Positions 1 through 9,895 of a DNA stretch of 64,000 nt are shown one piece after another. The notes beneath the pieces were generated by a model. That model saw nothing but the letters and a program-made list of their open reading frames with translations. It ran no database searches and was not told where the DNA came from. Positions within the stretch are counted from its first letter, which is position 1, and the number at the start of each line of letters is the position of its first letter. Position numbers and translations under genes: made by a program. Origin of the DNA: Arthrobacter sp. 31Y (lineage in GTDB: Bacteria; Actinomycetota; Actinomycetes; Actinomycetales; Micrococcaceae); the NCBI RefSeq assembly GCF_000526335.1, contig NZ_JAFW01000001.1, positions 496,001 through 560,000 of the forward strand, in the 5' to 3' direction.

Positions 1-359
1 CTGCAGGGTGCGCCGTTGATGGCGTATTCGGACCCGCCCGTCCGGAAGAGAGTCCGGGAGATGGTCACTTCGCTGTACTCGATGGGGAGCGCGTTGTCTG
101 CGTTGTCGATTGTCAAGGCAACGTGTGCCCTGCCCAGGGGTGGCCTGCCCGAGGTACCTGCGAAGATGACGTCTTCCATCTTGCCGCCGCGGAGGGTTTT
201 GGCGCCCTGCTCCCCCATGACCCAGGCCAAGGCATCCACGACGTTGGATTTGCCCGATCCGTTGGGGCCGACGACGGCGGTGACGCCGGGCTCAAAGTCG
301 AAGGTCGTGGCTGACGCAAACGACTTGAATCCTCGGACAGTCAAACTTTTCAGGTGCAA
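1..359 (-). CDS. smc: Chromosome segregation ATPase SMC (5' part only)
   Basis: First 119 codons of SMC, the ATPase that forms condensin rings with ScpA/ScpB on the nucleoid; the rest lies left of the window. The start reads [14 protein letters not shown], the usual SMC N-terminus, and Walker A (GPNGSGKSN) sits at residues 31-39, followed by the [18 protein letters not shown] segment that leads towards the hinge-side coiled coil. The chosen start is TTG at 359 with AGGAG 12 nt upstream; an in-frame GTG farther upstream would add 15 residues not expected in the family. It is transcribed leftwards, divergent from the large gene at 709. Confidence 0.93.
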   Translation of the reverse strand, partial: MHLKSLTVRGFKSFASATTFDFEPGVTAVVGPNGSGKSNVVDALAWVMGEQGAKTLRGGKMEDVIFAGTSGRPPLGRAHVALTIDNADNALPIEYSEVTISRTLFRTGGSEYAINGAPC

Positions 360-708
360 GGCGCTTCGGTTCTCCTGGATGGCCCGGGTGTCTGTATCCA
401 CTAAATCTACTGCGGTTTGCACGAAATCTGCGGATCTGAAAGCGGAAGCCCTTGCGGGCGGCATGCCACACCCCTACACTCCTGCCAAGGGTTACTTGGC
501 GGATTCGTTCCTGTGGTCCGGCTTCGGCTTGAACTTCTGTTCGGTCATTGCCGGGTCCGGTCCCGTTCTTGGGAACGTTCATCCGCACCAATCCTGAATT
601 TCACAACTGAAGATCTTGGTTTGACCCTGGCTGGGGAGCGGCAAGCAGGGGCTGCGCTTAATTGCGTGGCCCTGTCTTAGCAATCGGCGTACCACTCCAG
701 GAGTTCTC
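360..708. other. Gene-free divergent region between smc and the DUF4082 gene
   Basis: This 349-nt stretch has no convincing gene. It holds small hairpins (GCCAAG 484-489 with CTTGGC 495-500; CGTTC/GAACG around 567-580), a TTGACC box at 621-626 that could be a -35 element for the rightward gene but has no clear -10 partner, and AGGAG just before the ATG at 709. The leftward smc ribosome-binding site lies at its left edge. Confidence 0.5.
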
Positions 709-3700
709 ATGCCCGGTCCTTCAGCTACCCAACCGCAGCGGGTCTTCAAAGGCTTCCTTGTGCCTTTGGTGCTTGCCATGGTGGCAGCCCTGCTGCCCCT
801 TTCAGCACCGGCAGCAGTTGCGGCGGGGCCGTGCGATCCTGTGGTGAACCTTGTGGCGTGCGAGAACTCCAAGACCGGAAGTCCGCCCTCCGAGTGGGAT
901 ATCAGTGGCGCCGGTGATGACAGCATTCAGGGCTTCTCCACCGAGATCAGCGTGAACGCGGGGCAGCCCATCCGTTTCAAGGTGGATACGAGCGCCCCCA
1001 GCTACACCATCGCGATTTATCGCACGGGCTGGTACGGCGGCCTGGGCGCGCGCAAAATCGCAGACGTGACGCCGTCGGTCCTCCGGCAGAATCAACCAGC
1101 CTGCCGCAGCGACGCCACCACAGGCATTTTTGACTGCGGCACCTGGGCAGTGTCCGCAACGTGGCAGGTGCCGGCTACAGCCGTCTCAGGGGTCTACATC
1201 GCTCTGCTGAAGCGGCCTGATACAGGGGAGAAAAGCCACATCACGTTTATCGTGCGTAACGACGGTAACCGTTCCGCAGTGGTCTTCCAGACCGCTGACC
1301 AGACGTGGCAGGCCTACAACTCCTACGGGGGTGCTGACTTCTATCAGGGCGTCAACGGCCGTGCCTATAAGGTCAGTTACAACCGCCCCATGGCAACCAG
1401 GGGAGGACCGGATGGCCGTGACTTCTACTTCGCCAACGAATACCCCATGGTGCGTTTCCTTGAGCAGAACGGCTACGACGTCAGCTACATCAGTGGTCTC
1501 GATGCGGACCGCAACGGCGCCGAGTTATTGAACCACAAAGTGTTCCTGTCTGTAGGCCACGACGAATACTGGTCAGGACCGCAGCGGGCCAACGTCACGG
1601 CCGCGAGGGACGCAGGAGTGAATCTCCAGTTCCTCTCCGGCAACGAAATGTACTGGAGGACACGGTTTGAGCCCTCCGCGGTGGATGGTGCGGCCAACCG
1701 CACCCTGACCTGCTACAAGGAAACGTGGGCAAACGAAAAGATTGATCCCACTGTGCAGTGGACGGGCACCTGGCGGGATCCTCGCTTTGCTTCCCAAGCC
1801 AACGGCGGCGGGCTCCCCGAGAATGGGTTGACAGGCACCCTGTACATGTCCAACTTCTCAGACCTACCTGTGACAGTATCCGCAGAGGAAGGGAAAGCAC
1901 GGCTCTGGCGCAACACGCCTTTGGCGACGCTTTCCGCTGGTTCTTCCGCAGCCTTGGCTCCCCACACCGTGGGATATGAGTCAAACGAAGATCTGGACAA
2001 TGGGTTCCGGCCGGCGGGTTTGGTCAGGTTGTCCACCACAGTAGGGAGTGTTCCACAATATCTCCAGGACTTCGGCAACACCGTGGCTCCGGGAACCACC
2101 ACCCACAACGTGACTCTCTACCGCGCAGCAAGCGGCGCCCTGGTCTTTTCTGCAGGCAGTGTCCAATGGACCTGGGGCTTGGACCAGGAGCACGACGGCG
2201 ATGGCGCACCGGCCGATGCCCGCATGAGGCAGGCGCAGGTCAACCTCCTCGCAGACATGGGTGCCCAGCCTGCCACGCGGGCTGCCGGCCTGGTTGCCGC
2301 GGCACCCAGCACCGATACCACCAAACCCACCACAACCATCTCTGCTCCGGCCAACGGCGCCACGGTACCCCAAGGAAACAGTGTCACCGTGACGGGAACT
2401 GCCGCTGATGTTGGCGGGGTGGTGGCCGGCGTAGAGGTTTCAACCGATGGCGGCACCACATGGCACCCAGCCCAAGGCAAACAGAACTGGACCTACACGT
2501 ACATCCAAAAGGGCCTCGCTACGGCAACAATCCAGGCCAGGGCCATCGACGATAGCGCCAACATCGGGGCAGCCACCGTCAGGAACCTCACCCTTAGCGG
2601 TCCCTACAGCGTCTTCGGCCAGACCATCCCCACGGTCAAGGATTCCGGGGACGGGGGCGCCTACGAGATGGGCCTCCGGTTTACGCCTTCCGTTGATGGA
2701 TTCATCACGGGCGTACGGTTCTACAAGAGCACAGCCAACACCGGGACACACACGGGGTCCTTGTGGAGCTCCACTGGCGAGCGCCTGGCCACAGTCACCT
2801 TCACGAATGAGACGGCTTCGGGGTGGCAGTCCGCGCTCTTCACCCAAGCTGTGCCTGTAGCGGCCGGACAAAAGTACACCGTCTCCTACTGGGCACCGAA
2901 CGGCCACTACTCCACCAAGGACCACCAGTGGGCGAGCTTCGGAGCCACCGACGCTCCGCTGAAGGTGGCCGGTGGCTTCGGGGCTGAACCAGCCGGTGTT
3001 TATGCAACATCCCAAGGCTTCCCCACAACGAGTTTCAACGGCGGCAATTACTTCGCCGACGCCCTGTTCAGCACGGTGGACAACTCGCCGATGACCGTAT
3101 CCGGCCACACACCGATTCCTTCGTCCTCCAGCGTTTCCGTCAATACCAAGGTGAGCGCAGTCTTCTCCAAGCCCGTCACTGCGGCCAGTGTCCAGCTGAC
3201 CCTGCAGTCGCCTTCCGGGCCGGTAGCAGGCACCACGGCGTACGATGCCGCCACGCGGCGGGCGACCTTCACGCCGTCGAACGCCCTTGCCTTCAGTACT
3301 CAATTCACCGCCACGTTGTCCGGCACTGATTCGGTCGGAGGGCCGGTCACTGCTGGAGGGACGTGGACGTTTACCACGGCAGCAACGCTGCCAGTCCCGG
3401 GCGCCTGCCCCTGCAGCCTCTTTGACGACTCGGTCACTCCCGGCATTGCCGAACTGCGGGAAGGGGTGCCCCTGACGCTCGGCGTAAGGTTCTCCAGCGT
3501 CTCGGCCGGTGAAGTATTGGGCATCCGCTTCTACAAGTCGGCAGGCAACACAGGCACCCACAACGGCGCGCTCTACTCAGCCACCGGCCAGCAACTGGCC
3601 ACAGTCGCTTTCACGAATGAAAGCGCCTCCGGCTGGCAAACGGCGATGTTCAGCCAACCTGTTCAAATGGTTGCGAACACGGACTACATCGTGTCTTACA

Positions 3701-5628
3701 AATCACTGACAGGAACCTATTCGGCCACGTCCAACGGATTCGGTTCCGGGATGAGTGTGGGCCCACTCCGGGCTGCTTCTGATGCCGGCGCCTATACCTA
3801 CAGCGGTGATTTCGCCTCCGCACGCTCCACCACCAGCTATCTGGTGGACGTAGTGGTCAGCGTCCCCAACGCGCCGTTCACTGTCGGCTCACACTCGCCG
3901 CTGCCAAACGCGGCCAGTGTCCCACTGAGCTCTGCGGTCAGCGCAGTGCTTTCCGAGGCAGCGGTCACCTCCAGCGTCACACTGGGGGTCAAGGTCACCG
4001 GCGGAGCCGCGGTGGCAGGGTCCACCACCTACGATCAAGCCACCCGCAAGGTCACGTTCACCCCTGCTGCCCCGTTGACCGCAGGGACTTCGTACACGGC
4101 AACAGTCACTGCAACCGCTGTGTCCGGGCAGCCAATGTCAAGCGGGGGCACGTGGACTTTCACCACCGTTCCGGCTCCGCGAACGCCGGGAGTTTGCCCC
4201 TGCACGCTCTTCCAGGACACAGTGACTCCAACCACTCCGGATGCGAACGATGGCGTGCCGTTGTCCTTGGGAGTCCGTTTTGCCAGTGACACCGCCGGGC
4301 AAGTCACCGGGGTGCGGTTCTACAAAGCGGCCGGCAACACCGGAACCCACACCGGCTCGCTGTACACAACCACCGGGCAGCTGCTGGCTACGGTTACCTT
4401 CGCCAATGAATCCAGCACGGGCTGGCAGACGGCTACCTTCAGCCAGCCTGTGAGCATTGAGGCAGATACAGAATACGTGGTGGCCTACAAGTCTCCCACC
4501 GGCAAGTATTCCTACAGTGCCGGTGGATTTGGTGCCGGGCTAACGAGTGGTCCGCTGCGTGTGGCCACGGATTCCGGGGCCTTCGCCTACAACGGTGACT
4601 TCCCCAATGCTTCCTCCACCGCCAACTACTTGGTGGATCTGGTGTTCACGGTGAGCACACCGCCCCTGACCATTTCCGAGCAGGTTCCGGCGCCAGGCGC
4701 CACCGGCATACCGGTGGACGTCAAACCGTCCATCACCTTCTCATCAGCCATACGGCCAGGCGCTTCCTTCACCCTGACGGCAAACGGCAGCCCGGTTGCC
4801 GGGACGGCGGCCCTATCCACCGATAGCCGGAGCGTGACGTTCACTCCCACGGCGGCACTACCTGCCAGCACAGTGATTTCCGCAAGCGTGACAAACGTTG
4901 TGTCCCAGCAAGGGCAGGCGTTCCCCACCACAGCCTGGCAATTCACCACTGCTGCGCCCGCGGTGCAACTATCCACGATCTTTGGATCGCTGGTTCCACA
5001 GGTTGCCGCGAACGCAGACTTCCTGTCAGTGGAGCTGGGCACCGCCTTCACGGTGTCCCAAGCCGGGAATGTGACAGGCATCCGCTTCTACAAGGGTTCG
5101 GGCAACACGGGGACCCACGTGGGATCGCTCTGGAACTCGGCGGGCACCCGCCTTGCGCAAGTGACCTTCACCAACGAGACAGCCACAGGGTGGCAAACCG
5201 CCACTCTGGCAACACCCGTGGCACTGGTGACAGGCCAAACCTACGTGGTGTCCTACCGGGCACCCAACGGCCGATACTCCTCGACAGCAGGGTTCTTCAA
5301 CCAGACCTGGAACAGCGGGGTCTTCACCGCCACCGGCCCGAACAACGGACGGTACCGGTATGGCTCGGGAGGCGTGATGCCCACCAGCTCCTGGAACGCT
5401 ACGAATTACTTTGTTGACGTGGTGTACTCCACCACCGCTCCTGCCCAGCAGCAAGCTGCGCCGACGGCCACAGCAACTCCAACCGCCTCCCCCACTGCGA
5501 CACCAACAGGGACGGCCGCACCGAGTCCAACTCCTACGGCCACGCCGACGGCGACTGCGACGCCAAGTCCGTCACCGAGTCCCACCCAGTCCGGCGGATT
5601 GCTTTGCGGGTTGCTGAGGGTCTGCTGA
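709..5628 (+). CDS. Very large secreted multidomain protein with DMFase-like N-domain and four DUF4082 repeats
   Basis: 1639 residues, with a signal peptide (about 1-40, hydrophobic LVPLVLAMVAALLPL). Residues ~45-520 resemble the C-terminal domain of the N,N-dimethylformamidase large subunit, including VGHDEYWS near residue 281 and FLSGNEMYWR. An Ig-like domain follows (~536-630), then four DUF4082 modules starting near residues 633, 903, 1161 and 1420, each with the hallmark GxRFYK...NTGTHxGSLW...ERLATVTFTNET. Big_5-type Ig domains separate the modules. The tail is a Pro/Thr/Ser-rich stalk ending in LLCGLLRVC, with no LPXTG. AGGAG precedes the ATG. DUF4082 and Big_5 modules are typical of actinobacterial surface proteins, often near polysaccharide genes, so a cell-envelope role is inferred; catalytic activity is not shown. 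It is convergent with the 5648 gene. Confidence 0.85.
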   Translation: MPGPSATQPQRVFKGFLVPLVLAMVAALLPLSAPAAVAAGPCDPVVNLVACENSKTGSPPSEWDISGAGDDSIQGFSTEISVNAGQPIRFKVDTSAPSYTIAIYRTGWYGGLGARKIADVTPSVLRQNQPACRSDATTGIFDCGTWAVSATWQVPATAVSGVYIALLKRPDTGEKSHITFIVRNDGNRSAVVFQTADQTWQAYNSYGGADFYQGVNGRAYKVSYNRPMATRGGPDGRDFYFANEYPMVRFLEQNGYDVSYISGLDADRNGAELLNHKVFLSVGHDEYWSGPQRANVTAARDAGVNLQFLSGNEMYWRTRFEPSAVDGAANRTLTCYKETWANEKIDPTVQWTGTWRDPRFASQANGGGLPENGLTGTLYMSNFSDLPVTVSAEEGKARLWRNTPLATLSAGSSAALAPHTVGYESNEDLDNGFRPAGLVRLSTTVGSVPQYLQDFGNTVAPGTTTHNVTLYRAASGALVFSAGSVQWTWGLDQEHDGDGAPADARMRQAQVNLLADMGAQPATRAAGLVAAAPSTDTTKPTTTISAPANGATVPQGNSVTVTGTAADVGGVVAGVEVSTDGGTTWHPAQGKQNWTYTYIQKGLATATIQARAIDDSANIGAATVRNLTLSGPYSVFGQTIPTVKDSGDGGAYEMGLRFTPSVDGFITGVRFYKSTANTGTHTGSLWSSTGERLATVTFTNETASGWQSALFTQAVPVAAGQKYTVSYWAPNGHYSTKDHQWASFGATDAPLKVAGGFGAEPAGVYATSQGFPTTSFNGGNYFADALFSTVDNSPMTVSGHTPIPSSSSVSVNTKVSAVFSKPVTAASVQLTLQSPSGPVAGTTAYDAATRRATFTPSNALAFSTQFTATLSGTDSVGGPVTAGGTWTFTTAATLPVPGACPCSLFDDSVTPGIAELREGVPLTLGVRFSSVSAGEVLGIRFYKSAGNTGTHNGALYSATGQQLATVAFTNESASGWQTAMFSQPVQMVANTDYIVSYKSLTGTYSATSNGFGSGMSVGPLRAASDAGAYTYSGDFASARSTTSYLVDVVVSVPNAPFTVGSHSPLPNAASVPLSSAVSAVLSEAAVTSSVTLGVKVTGGAAVAGSTTYDQATRKVTFTPAAPLTAGTSYTATVTATAVSGQPMSSGGTWTFTTVPAPRTPGVCPCTLFQDTVTPTTPDANDGVPLSLGVRFASDTAGQVTGVRFYKAAGNTGTHTGSLYTTTGQLLATVTFANESSTGWQTATFSQPVSIEADTEYVVAYKSPTGKYSYSAGGFGAGLTSGPLRVATDSGAFAYNGDFPNASSTANYLVDLVFTVSTPPLTISEQVPAPGATGIPVDVKPSITFSSAIRPGASFTLTANGSPVAGTAALSTDSRSVTFTPTAALPASTVISASVTNVVSQQGQAFPTTAWQFTTAAPAVQLSTIFGSLVPQVAANADFLSVELGTAFTVSQAGNVTGIRFYKGSGNTGTHVGSLWNSAGTRLAQVTFTNETATGWQTATLATPVALVTGQTYVVSYRAPNGRYSSTAGFFNQTWNSGVFTATGPNNGRYRYGSGGVMPTSSWNATNYFVDVVYSTTAPAQQQAAPTATATPTASPTATPTGTAAPSPTPTATPTATATPSPSPSPTQSGGLLCGLLRVC

Positions 5629-5647
5629 CGCTACGGGTGGAGTGTCT

Positions 5648-6676
5648 TCAGCGAACGACGCTGGGCGACCACGCATGGGCGATGAACAGGCTGGGTTGGG
5701 AACCGGATGCGGTTCCCAACTTCCAGATGTTGCTGTCTCCGTCGGTGGATTCGTCGGCTAATCCGTAGAGAAGGTTTTGGTTATCCAGCCATTCGACCTG
5801 GTCATCAACACTGCGCTTCTCTGAAAGAACGGTTTCCTGTCCCGTAGCGAGGTCCAGCACAGCTACCTTCCAATGAGCTGCCAGCGCCCCGCCGTCGTTC
5901 TTCTTGTACGCAATCCGTTGACCGTCCGGCGAGATGGACGGACACTCCACATGATCGTGAATGGCGGTCAGCGTCTTTGCGGACAAGCTGCCCCGGACCA
6001 GCCAGATGCGCCCGGAGGAAGCGGCCGTGGCGTAGAAAACATCACTCTGACCTGGAGCAAACGTCACACCCCAGATGTTCCGGTCCGTGGCAACAAGGCG
6101 CTCACCGTTCACCATTAAGGCAAAGTCCTCGAGATTCCCGGAGGTGCCCTCCGGGAGCATGATCTCGGTGGCCGTGGAAAAGCCGGACGTGGCGTACGAG
6201 TGCCCCGAGACGAACACCGTAGTGGCAATCATTGAACCGTCGGCGCTGATGCGGGTCCTGCTGGGTATCCCAGGGACCGGCCAGGCCCGTTGCTGATCCC
6301 AGTTGCGATCCAGGACAGCAGCTTCAAACGCTGTCACCAAGCCCCTGTTTGTTTTCAGGCATACTACTTTCTCCTGCGTTCCGTAAACGCGATCGCATTC
6401 CTGCCCGCTCACCGCACGGGGTCCGCCAGGGGACGCCAGCGGGACCGTGGCGGCGTCTCCATAGCCCTGGCCCGACGCTGTGTTCCGGAAGAGGATGAAG
6501 GAGCCGGCCGGAAGCGGCTGGCTCGCTGTGACGCCCACCGACGACGCCGCATTTCTGCTCTCTTCGAATCGCTGGTATGCCGCCACAGCGTATATACCCG
6601 CCGCCACCAAGACCAGGGCCGTGACGGCAAGGAGGGCACCCCACCGCAGCTTACTTTCAGCGAGCGCACCGGTCAT
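5648..6676 (-). CDS. Membrane-anchored TolB-like beta-propeller protein
   Basis: 342 residues with one N-terminal transmembrane helix (about 14-34) and an extracytoplasmic part carrying propeller-style blades, for example ISADGSMIAT, VTFAPGQSDVFYAT and CPSISPDGQRIAYKKN, the last being the TolB/WD40-like (PD40) signature. The start ATG overlaps the stop of the upstream MFS gene (ATGA at 6673-6676), so the two are translationally coupled. The exact function is unknown; a sensor or scaffold accompanying the transporter is a guess. It ends 19 nt from the convergent DUF4082 gene with no obvious terminator between them. Confidence 0.8.
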   Translation of the reverse strand: MTGALAESKLRWGALLAVTALVLVAAGIYAVAAYQRFEESRNAASSVGVTASQPLPAGSFILFRNTASGQGYGDAATVPLASPGGPRAVSGQECDRVYGTQEKVVCLKTNRGLVTAFEAAVLDRNWDQQRAWPVPGIPSRTRISADGSMIATTVFVSGHSYATSGFSTATEIMLPEGTSGNLEDFALMVNGERLVATDRNIWGVTFAPGQSDVFYATAASSGRIWLVRGSLSAKTLTAIHDHVECPSISPDGQRIAYKKNDGGALAAHWKVAVLDLATGQETVLSEKRSVDDQVEWLDNQNLLYGLADESTDGDSNIWKLGTASGSQPSLFIAHAWSPSVVR

Positions 6677-7986
6677 GCGCCATTACCCGCGTTATCCGAG
6701 TCACTCGTGACCGCTGCCGGGGCAACCCGGGCGCCTCGAAGGATGAACGCGACAGCCACAACAGCGCTAGCCAGCAATCCGCCCGCCACCACCATGGCCG
6801 TTGGTGCACCGACTGCGTACCACAGGACACCAAACCCAGCCGATGCAACCATCCTGGTGAGCGCGACGACCGTCTGTGCGGAAGCGATGCCCGTGGCAAG
6901 TTTCCCCGGCGGTGTCAGTTGGCTGGCCAACGCGGCCAGGACGCCGTCAGTGGCTGCGTAGAACGCTCCCAGAAGGATCAGGCAGCCGATGGTTGCCCAA
7001 AGGCCTCCGAACGGCGCCGCTGCGAGGAAGTAGGTTGCCAGCAGTGCAAGGTGCCCACCCACGAACACTGGGATTTTCCCCACCCGGTCCGCCAACCGGC
7101 CCAGCGGAATGGCGAACGACAAGAACACCACGTTGGTGCCAACGAACAACAGCGGAAACCACTGCACAGCGAAAGAATCCCGTGCCTGGAGCACCAGGTA
7201 GATGAAGCCATCGCCAATAGTCACCAAGCCCAGAAGTCCCGCGGCAATCAGCAGCTTGCCCAATCCCGGTTCCTTCAGGTGGCTCCAGGAAAAAGCGAAG
7301 AGCCGCCGGCCCTCGCGGTCCTCCACGCCCTGGAGGCCACGTGCCTTAATGTCCGGCACCACCAAGGCGAGGACGGCGACACCAATGACCGCGAAGGCCA
7401 GAGACACCACAAACACCGTACTGAAACCGTTGGGGATCATCAGCAACACGAAGAAGGCAATCAACGGCCCGGCTGCAGCACCAATGTTGTCCAGCATCCT
7501 GTGCACGCCAAAAGAGCGGGCCAGATGTTCAGGCTGTGCAGACACCGAGATGAGGGCGTCCCGCGGAGCCGTGCGGATGCCTTTGCCGATTCTGTCGCCG
7601 GTGACTATCGCCGTGATGGCCCAAAACCCGCCGGCAAAGAGGAAACCTATCCTGGCGAGCATTGATAAACCGTAACCGGCCAAAGCTATCCGTTTGGGGT
7701 GGCCGCTGCGGTCGGCAGCCCAGCCGGCAGCGATCCTGACGATCGCGCTGGCCCCTTGGTTGATGCCGTCGATGAAGCCGAACGCAATGGTGGACAGGCC
7801 CAGGAAACCGGTCACATATAAGGGCAGGATCGCCGTGACCGACTCAGAGGAAACATCGGTCACCATACTCACAACGCCCAACCACAGAATGACCGGAGAC
7901 AAACGGAACGGCACTTCGCTCGATAGTGCCGTTCGTGTTCCCTCCGGCTTGTCCCGTTTCCCGCGGTCCGAGAGTGAAATGTACAT
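6673..7986 (-). CDS. Major facilitator superfamily transporter
   Basis: 437 residues with about 12 hydrophobic segments. The first region reads SPVILWLGVVSMVTDVSSES, and the loop after helix 2 contains GWAADRSGHPKR, the MFS signature between helices 2 and 3; a comparable LGRLADRVGKIP lies after the central loop. The family exports drugs or small metabolites by proton antiport; the substrate here cannot be told. It begins 8 nt after the 7995 gene ends and overlaps the next gene by 4 nt, making a three-gene leftward unit (8738 to 5648). Confidence 0.88.
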   Translation of the reverse strand: MYISLSDRGKRDKPEGTRTALSSEVPFRLSPVILWLGVVSMVTDVSSESVTAILPLYVTGFLGLSTIAFGFIDGINQGASAIVRIAAGWAADRSGHPKRIALAGYGLSMLARIGFLFAGGFWAITAIVTGDRIGKGIRTAPRDALISVSAQPEHLARSFGVHRMLDNIGAAAGPLIAFFVLLMIPNGFSTVFVVSLAFAVIGVAVLALVVPDIKARGLQGVEDREGRRLFAFSWSHLKEPGLGKLLIAAGLLGLVTIGDGFIYLVLQARDSFAVQWFPLLFVGTNVVFLSFAIPLGRLADRVGKIPVFVGGHLALLATYFLAAAPFGGLWATIGCLILLGAFYAATDGVLAALASQLTPPGKLATGIASAQTVVALTRMVASAGFGVLWYAVGAPTAMVVAGGLLASAVVAVAFILRGARVAPAAVTSDSDNAGNGA

Positions 7987-7994
7987 CGCTGCCC

Positions 7995-8738
7995 CTAGTC
8001 CGCCGCCGCGTGCAGGCTGCCCAAAAGCTGGAATCGTGAGTTACCCGTACCTGTAGTCGATACCGAAACCGTCACAGTATCCGTACCCCGCACGAACCGT
8101 TCGGCCATCGCTCCGTCCGCAGCCGGCGCCGCCTCGGACCAGAATCCATGGGCCACCAAGGACTGGCGGAAGGACGCCAGGACCTCCGCTTGTGGCTTGG
8201 CAACGATGCCATCTGCGGCGACCTGGAGGACATCACCGGACGTCGAGACCGACGTGGAGCCGATTGTTGTACCTTCGGGCAAAGTCAGGACTCCGGCCGG
8301 CCACCCATCCACCACGTCACCGGACGCGCTGCCCGGCTGAGGCAGAGTGCCGGTAATCAATGGCGCCGGGGCGGAAGGCCCGGGCAAACCGGTGGGCGTT
8401 GCCGTTACCGGCGGCAGGACCTCGAGGGGTTTCGCCGCCACGGGGCCGCCGTCACCGCTGCTGCCTTCGCTGCTGTTTCCGTTGCCGCTGCCTTCAGTGC
8501 CCGACGTCGGGTTGCCGGATGCCGGGCCGCCGCTTACCGCGCTGCCGGACGGAGCATCGCCGCCTGGAGTGGCTCCCCCTGAAGCTGCGGCGCTTGAGTC
8601 CGCACTCGGAGTGGATGTCGATGTGGTTTGGGCAGCAGAGGGCCCTGGCTTCCCAGCCATCTGGTCCAGAATGATGGCGACGGCGGCGATCAGCACAGCG
8701 AGGCAAATGCCTGCCAGTACCAGCCGCCGCGCCATCAT
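7995..8738 (-). CDS. Small membrane-anchored Ser/Gly/Pro-rich protein
   Basis: 247 residues. One transmembrane segment (about 5-26, LVLAGICLAVLIAAVAIIL) is followed by a low-complexity Ser/Gly/Ala/Pro linker to about residue 125, then a compact C-terminal domain (TGTLPQPG...RFQLLGSLHAAAD) likely outside the cell. No family is recognised. It is first gene of the unit with the MFS carrier and the propeller protein, 8 nt upstream of the former, so it may act with them at the membrane. The low-complexity part makes similarity searches unreliable. Confidence 0.75.
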   Translation of the reverse strand: MMARRLVLAGICLAVLIAAVAIILDQMAGKPGPSAAQTTSTSTPSADSSAAASGGATPGGDAPSGSAVSGGPASGNPTSGTEGSGNGNSSEGSSGDGGPVAAKPLEVLPPVTATPTGLPGPSAPAPLITGTLPQPGSASGDVVDGWPAGVLTLPEGTTIGSTSVSTSGDVLQVAADGIVAKPQAEVLASFRQSLVAHGFWSEAAPAADGAMAERFVRGTDTVTVSVSTTGTGNSRFQLLGSLHAAAD

Positions 8739-8808
8739 GGCATGTCCGGAGTGTTCGAGTTGCGTGGGAGTTGGCAGGCCGTTTCAGTAAGGACGGCGGG
8801 TAGAACTG

Positions 8809-8832
8809 ACGCCACCAGCATTGTGGTGGCGT
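8809..8832. terminator. Hairpin between mutM and the 7995 gene
   Basis: ACGCCACC at 8809-8816 pairs with GGTGGCGT at 8825-8832 around an 8-nt loop. No T tract follows on either strand, so a terminator role for the mutM transcript is only possible, not shown. Confidence 0.35.
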
Positions 8833-8918
8833 TGACATGTGCGATGGCGATTCGGAACGCCAAGCTGTTCATGGGGACAGTCTGCCATTGCCACCCCCAT
8901 TCCGGAACAGTTTTGGAC

Positions 8919-9890
8919 CTACCAACGTCCATTCCGCGGCCGCGGTTGGCACACCGGGCAGGTATAGGAAGAACGGTTCATGAATTGTTCCCGTTTTATG
9001 ATGCTCCGCAGGCCTCTTGCTTCGCAGCGTCCGCACAGTTCACCAGCACGTCCGTAGGCATTGAGGGAGCGGGCAAAATACCCGGAATCGCCATTGACGT
9101 TGACATACAGGGAGTCGAAACTTGTGCCCCCGGCGTCAAGGGCGGCGTTCATGACATCCTGCGCAGCCTCAACCAGCCGTTCCGCATCCGCCCTGCGAAG
9201 TGTGTCTGTTGCCCTGGCGTAGTGGAGACGGGCGCGCCACAGGGCTTCGTCCGCATAAATGTTGCCGATGCCGGAAATTACCGATTGATCCAGCAGCGCA
9301 CGCTTCAGGCCTGTCTTCCGGCCTTTGACTTTCCGATAAAATGCGTCGAACGAGAAATAGGGGTCCAGCGGATCCCTGGCAATGTGGGAGGCCTCCTCGG
9401 CGATCTCCGGCAGCGGCGTCTCGCCCAGGCCGCCAGGTCCGCCGTCGACTGTTGGCACCAGGGACGTCACGAACAGGCCGCCGAATATTCTCTGGTCAAC
9501 GAACCGCAGTTGTTCAGGCATATGGTCAGCGGCACTGAGCCTGATTCTGACTTTGAGGTGCTTTTCATCCGCAACGTCGGGGTCCTGCATAAGGAGCTGG
9601 CCGCTCATTCCCAGATGCGCCATCAGCGCCACTTTCGGGAGGTCTTCCTGCTTGATTCCGGGTTCAGGATCTGGCAACCCCGGCATGGCGAGGGGCATCC
9701 AGAGGAACTTCCCCCGGCGCACAACGTCCAGCACGGTGGCGTCCTCAAGGTTACCGATGAAGTCCTCGGTACCAAGGGTGTGCCGGCGGATGGACCGTGG
9801 ATCCAGGACGTCGACGCCGGTGATGGTTCGGCCACGAACCCAACGGGCCAGGCCGCGGCGGACTACCTCTACTTCGGGAAGTTCAGGCAT
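8919..9890 (-). CDS. mutM: Formamidopyrimidine-DNA glycosylase
   Basis: Base-excision repair enzyme that removes 8-oxoguanine and FaPy lesions. 323 residues, starting [14 protein letters not shown] with the catalytic Pro2 and Glu3. The helix-two-turn-helix region includes [17 protein letters not shown], and the C-terminal zinc finger is CGRC...CPVC with the Lys-Arg loop ([16 protein letters not shown]). Length is somewhat above the ~270-290 usual for the family because of an insertion near residues 150-190. It starts 5 nt after rnc ends, in the yceD-rpmF-rnc-mutM operon. Confidence 0.97.
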   Translation of the reverse strand: MPELPEVEVVRRGLARWVRGRTITGVDVLDPRSIRRHTLGTEDFIGNLEDATVLDVVRRGKFLWMPLAMPGLPDPEPGIKQEDLPKVALMAHLGMSGQLLMQDPDVADEKHLKVRIRLSAADHMPEQLRFVDQRIFGGLFVTSLVPTVDGGPGGLGETPLPEIAEEASHIARDPLDPYFSFDAFYRKVKGRKTGLKRALLDQSVISGIGNIYADEALWRARLHYARATDTLRRADAERLVEAAQDVMNAALDAGGTSFDSLYVNVNGDSGYFARSLNAYGRAGELCGRCEARGLRSIIKREQFMNRSSYTCPVCQPRPRNGRW

Positions 9891-9895
9891 GTGGT

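Noticed and set aside
2440..3561. 373-codon frame opposite the DUF4082 gene
   Set aside because: Its composition (Arg/Gly/Cys-rich) is that of an antisense shadow, and the sense gene carries clear repeated domains there.
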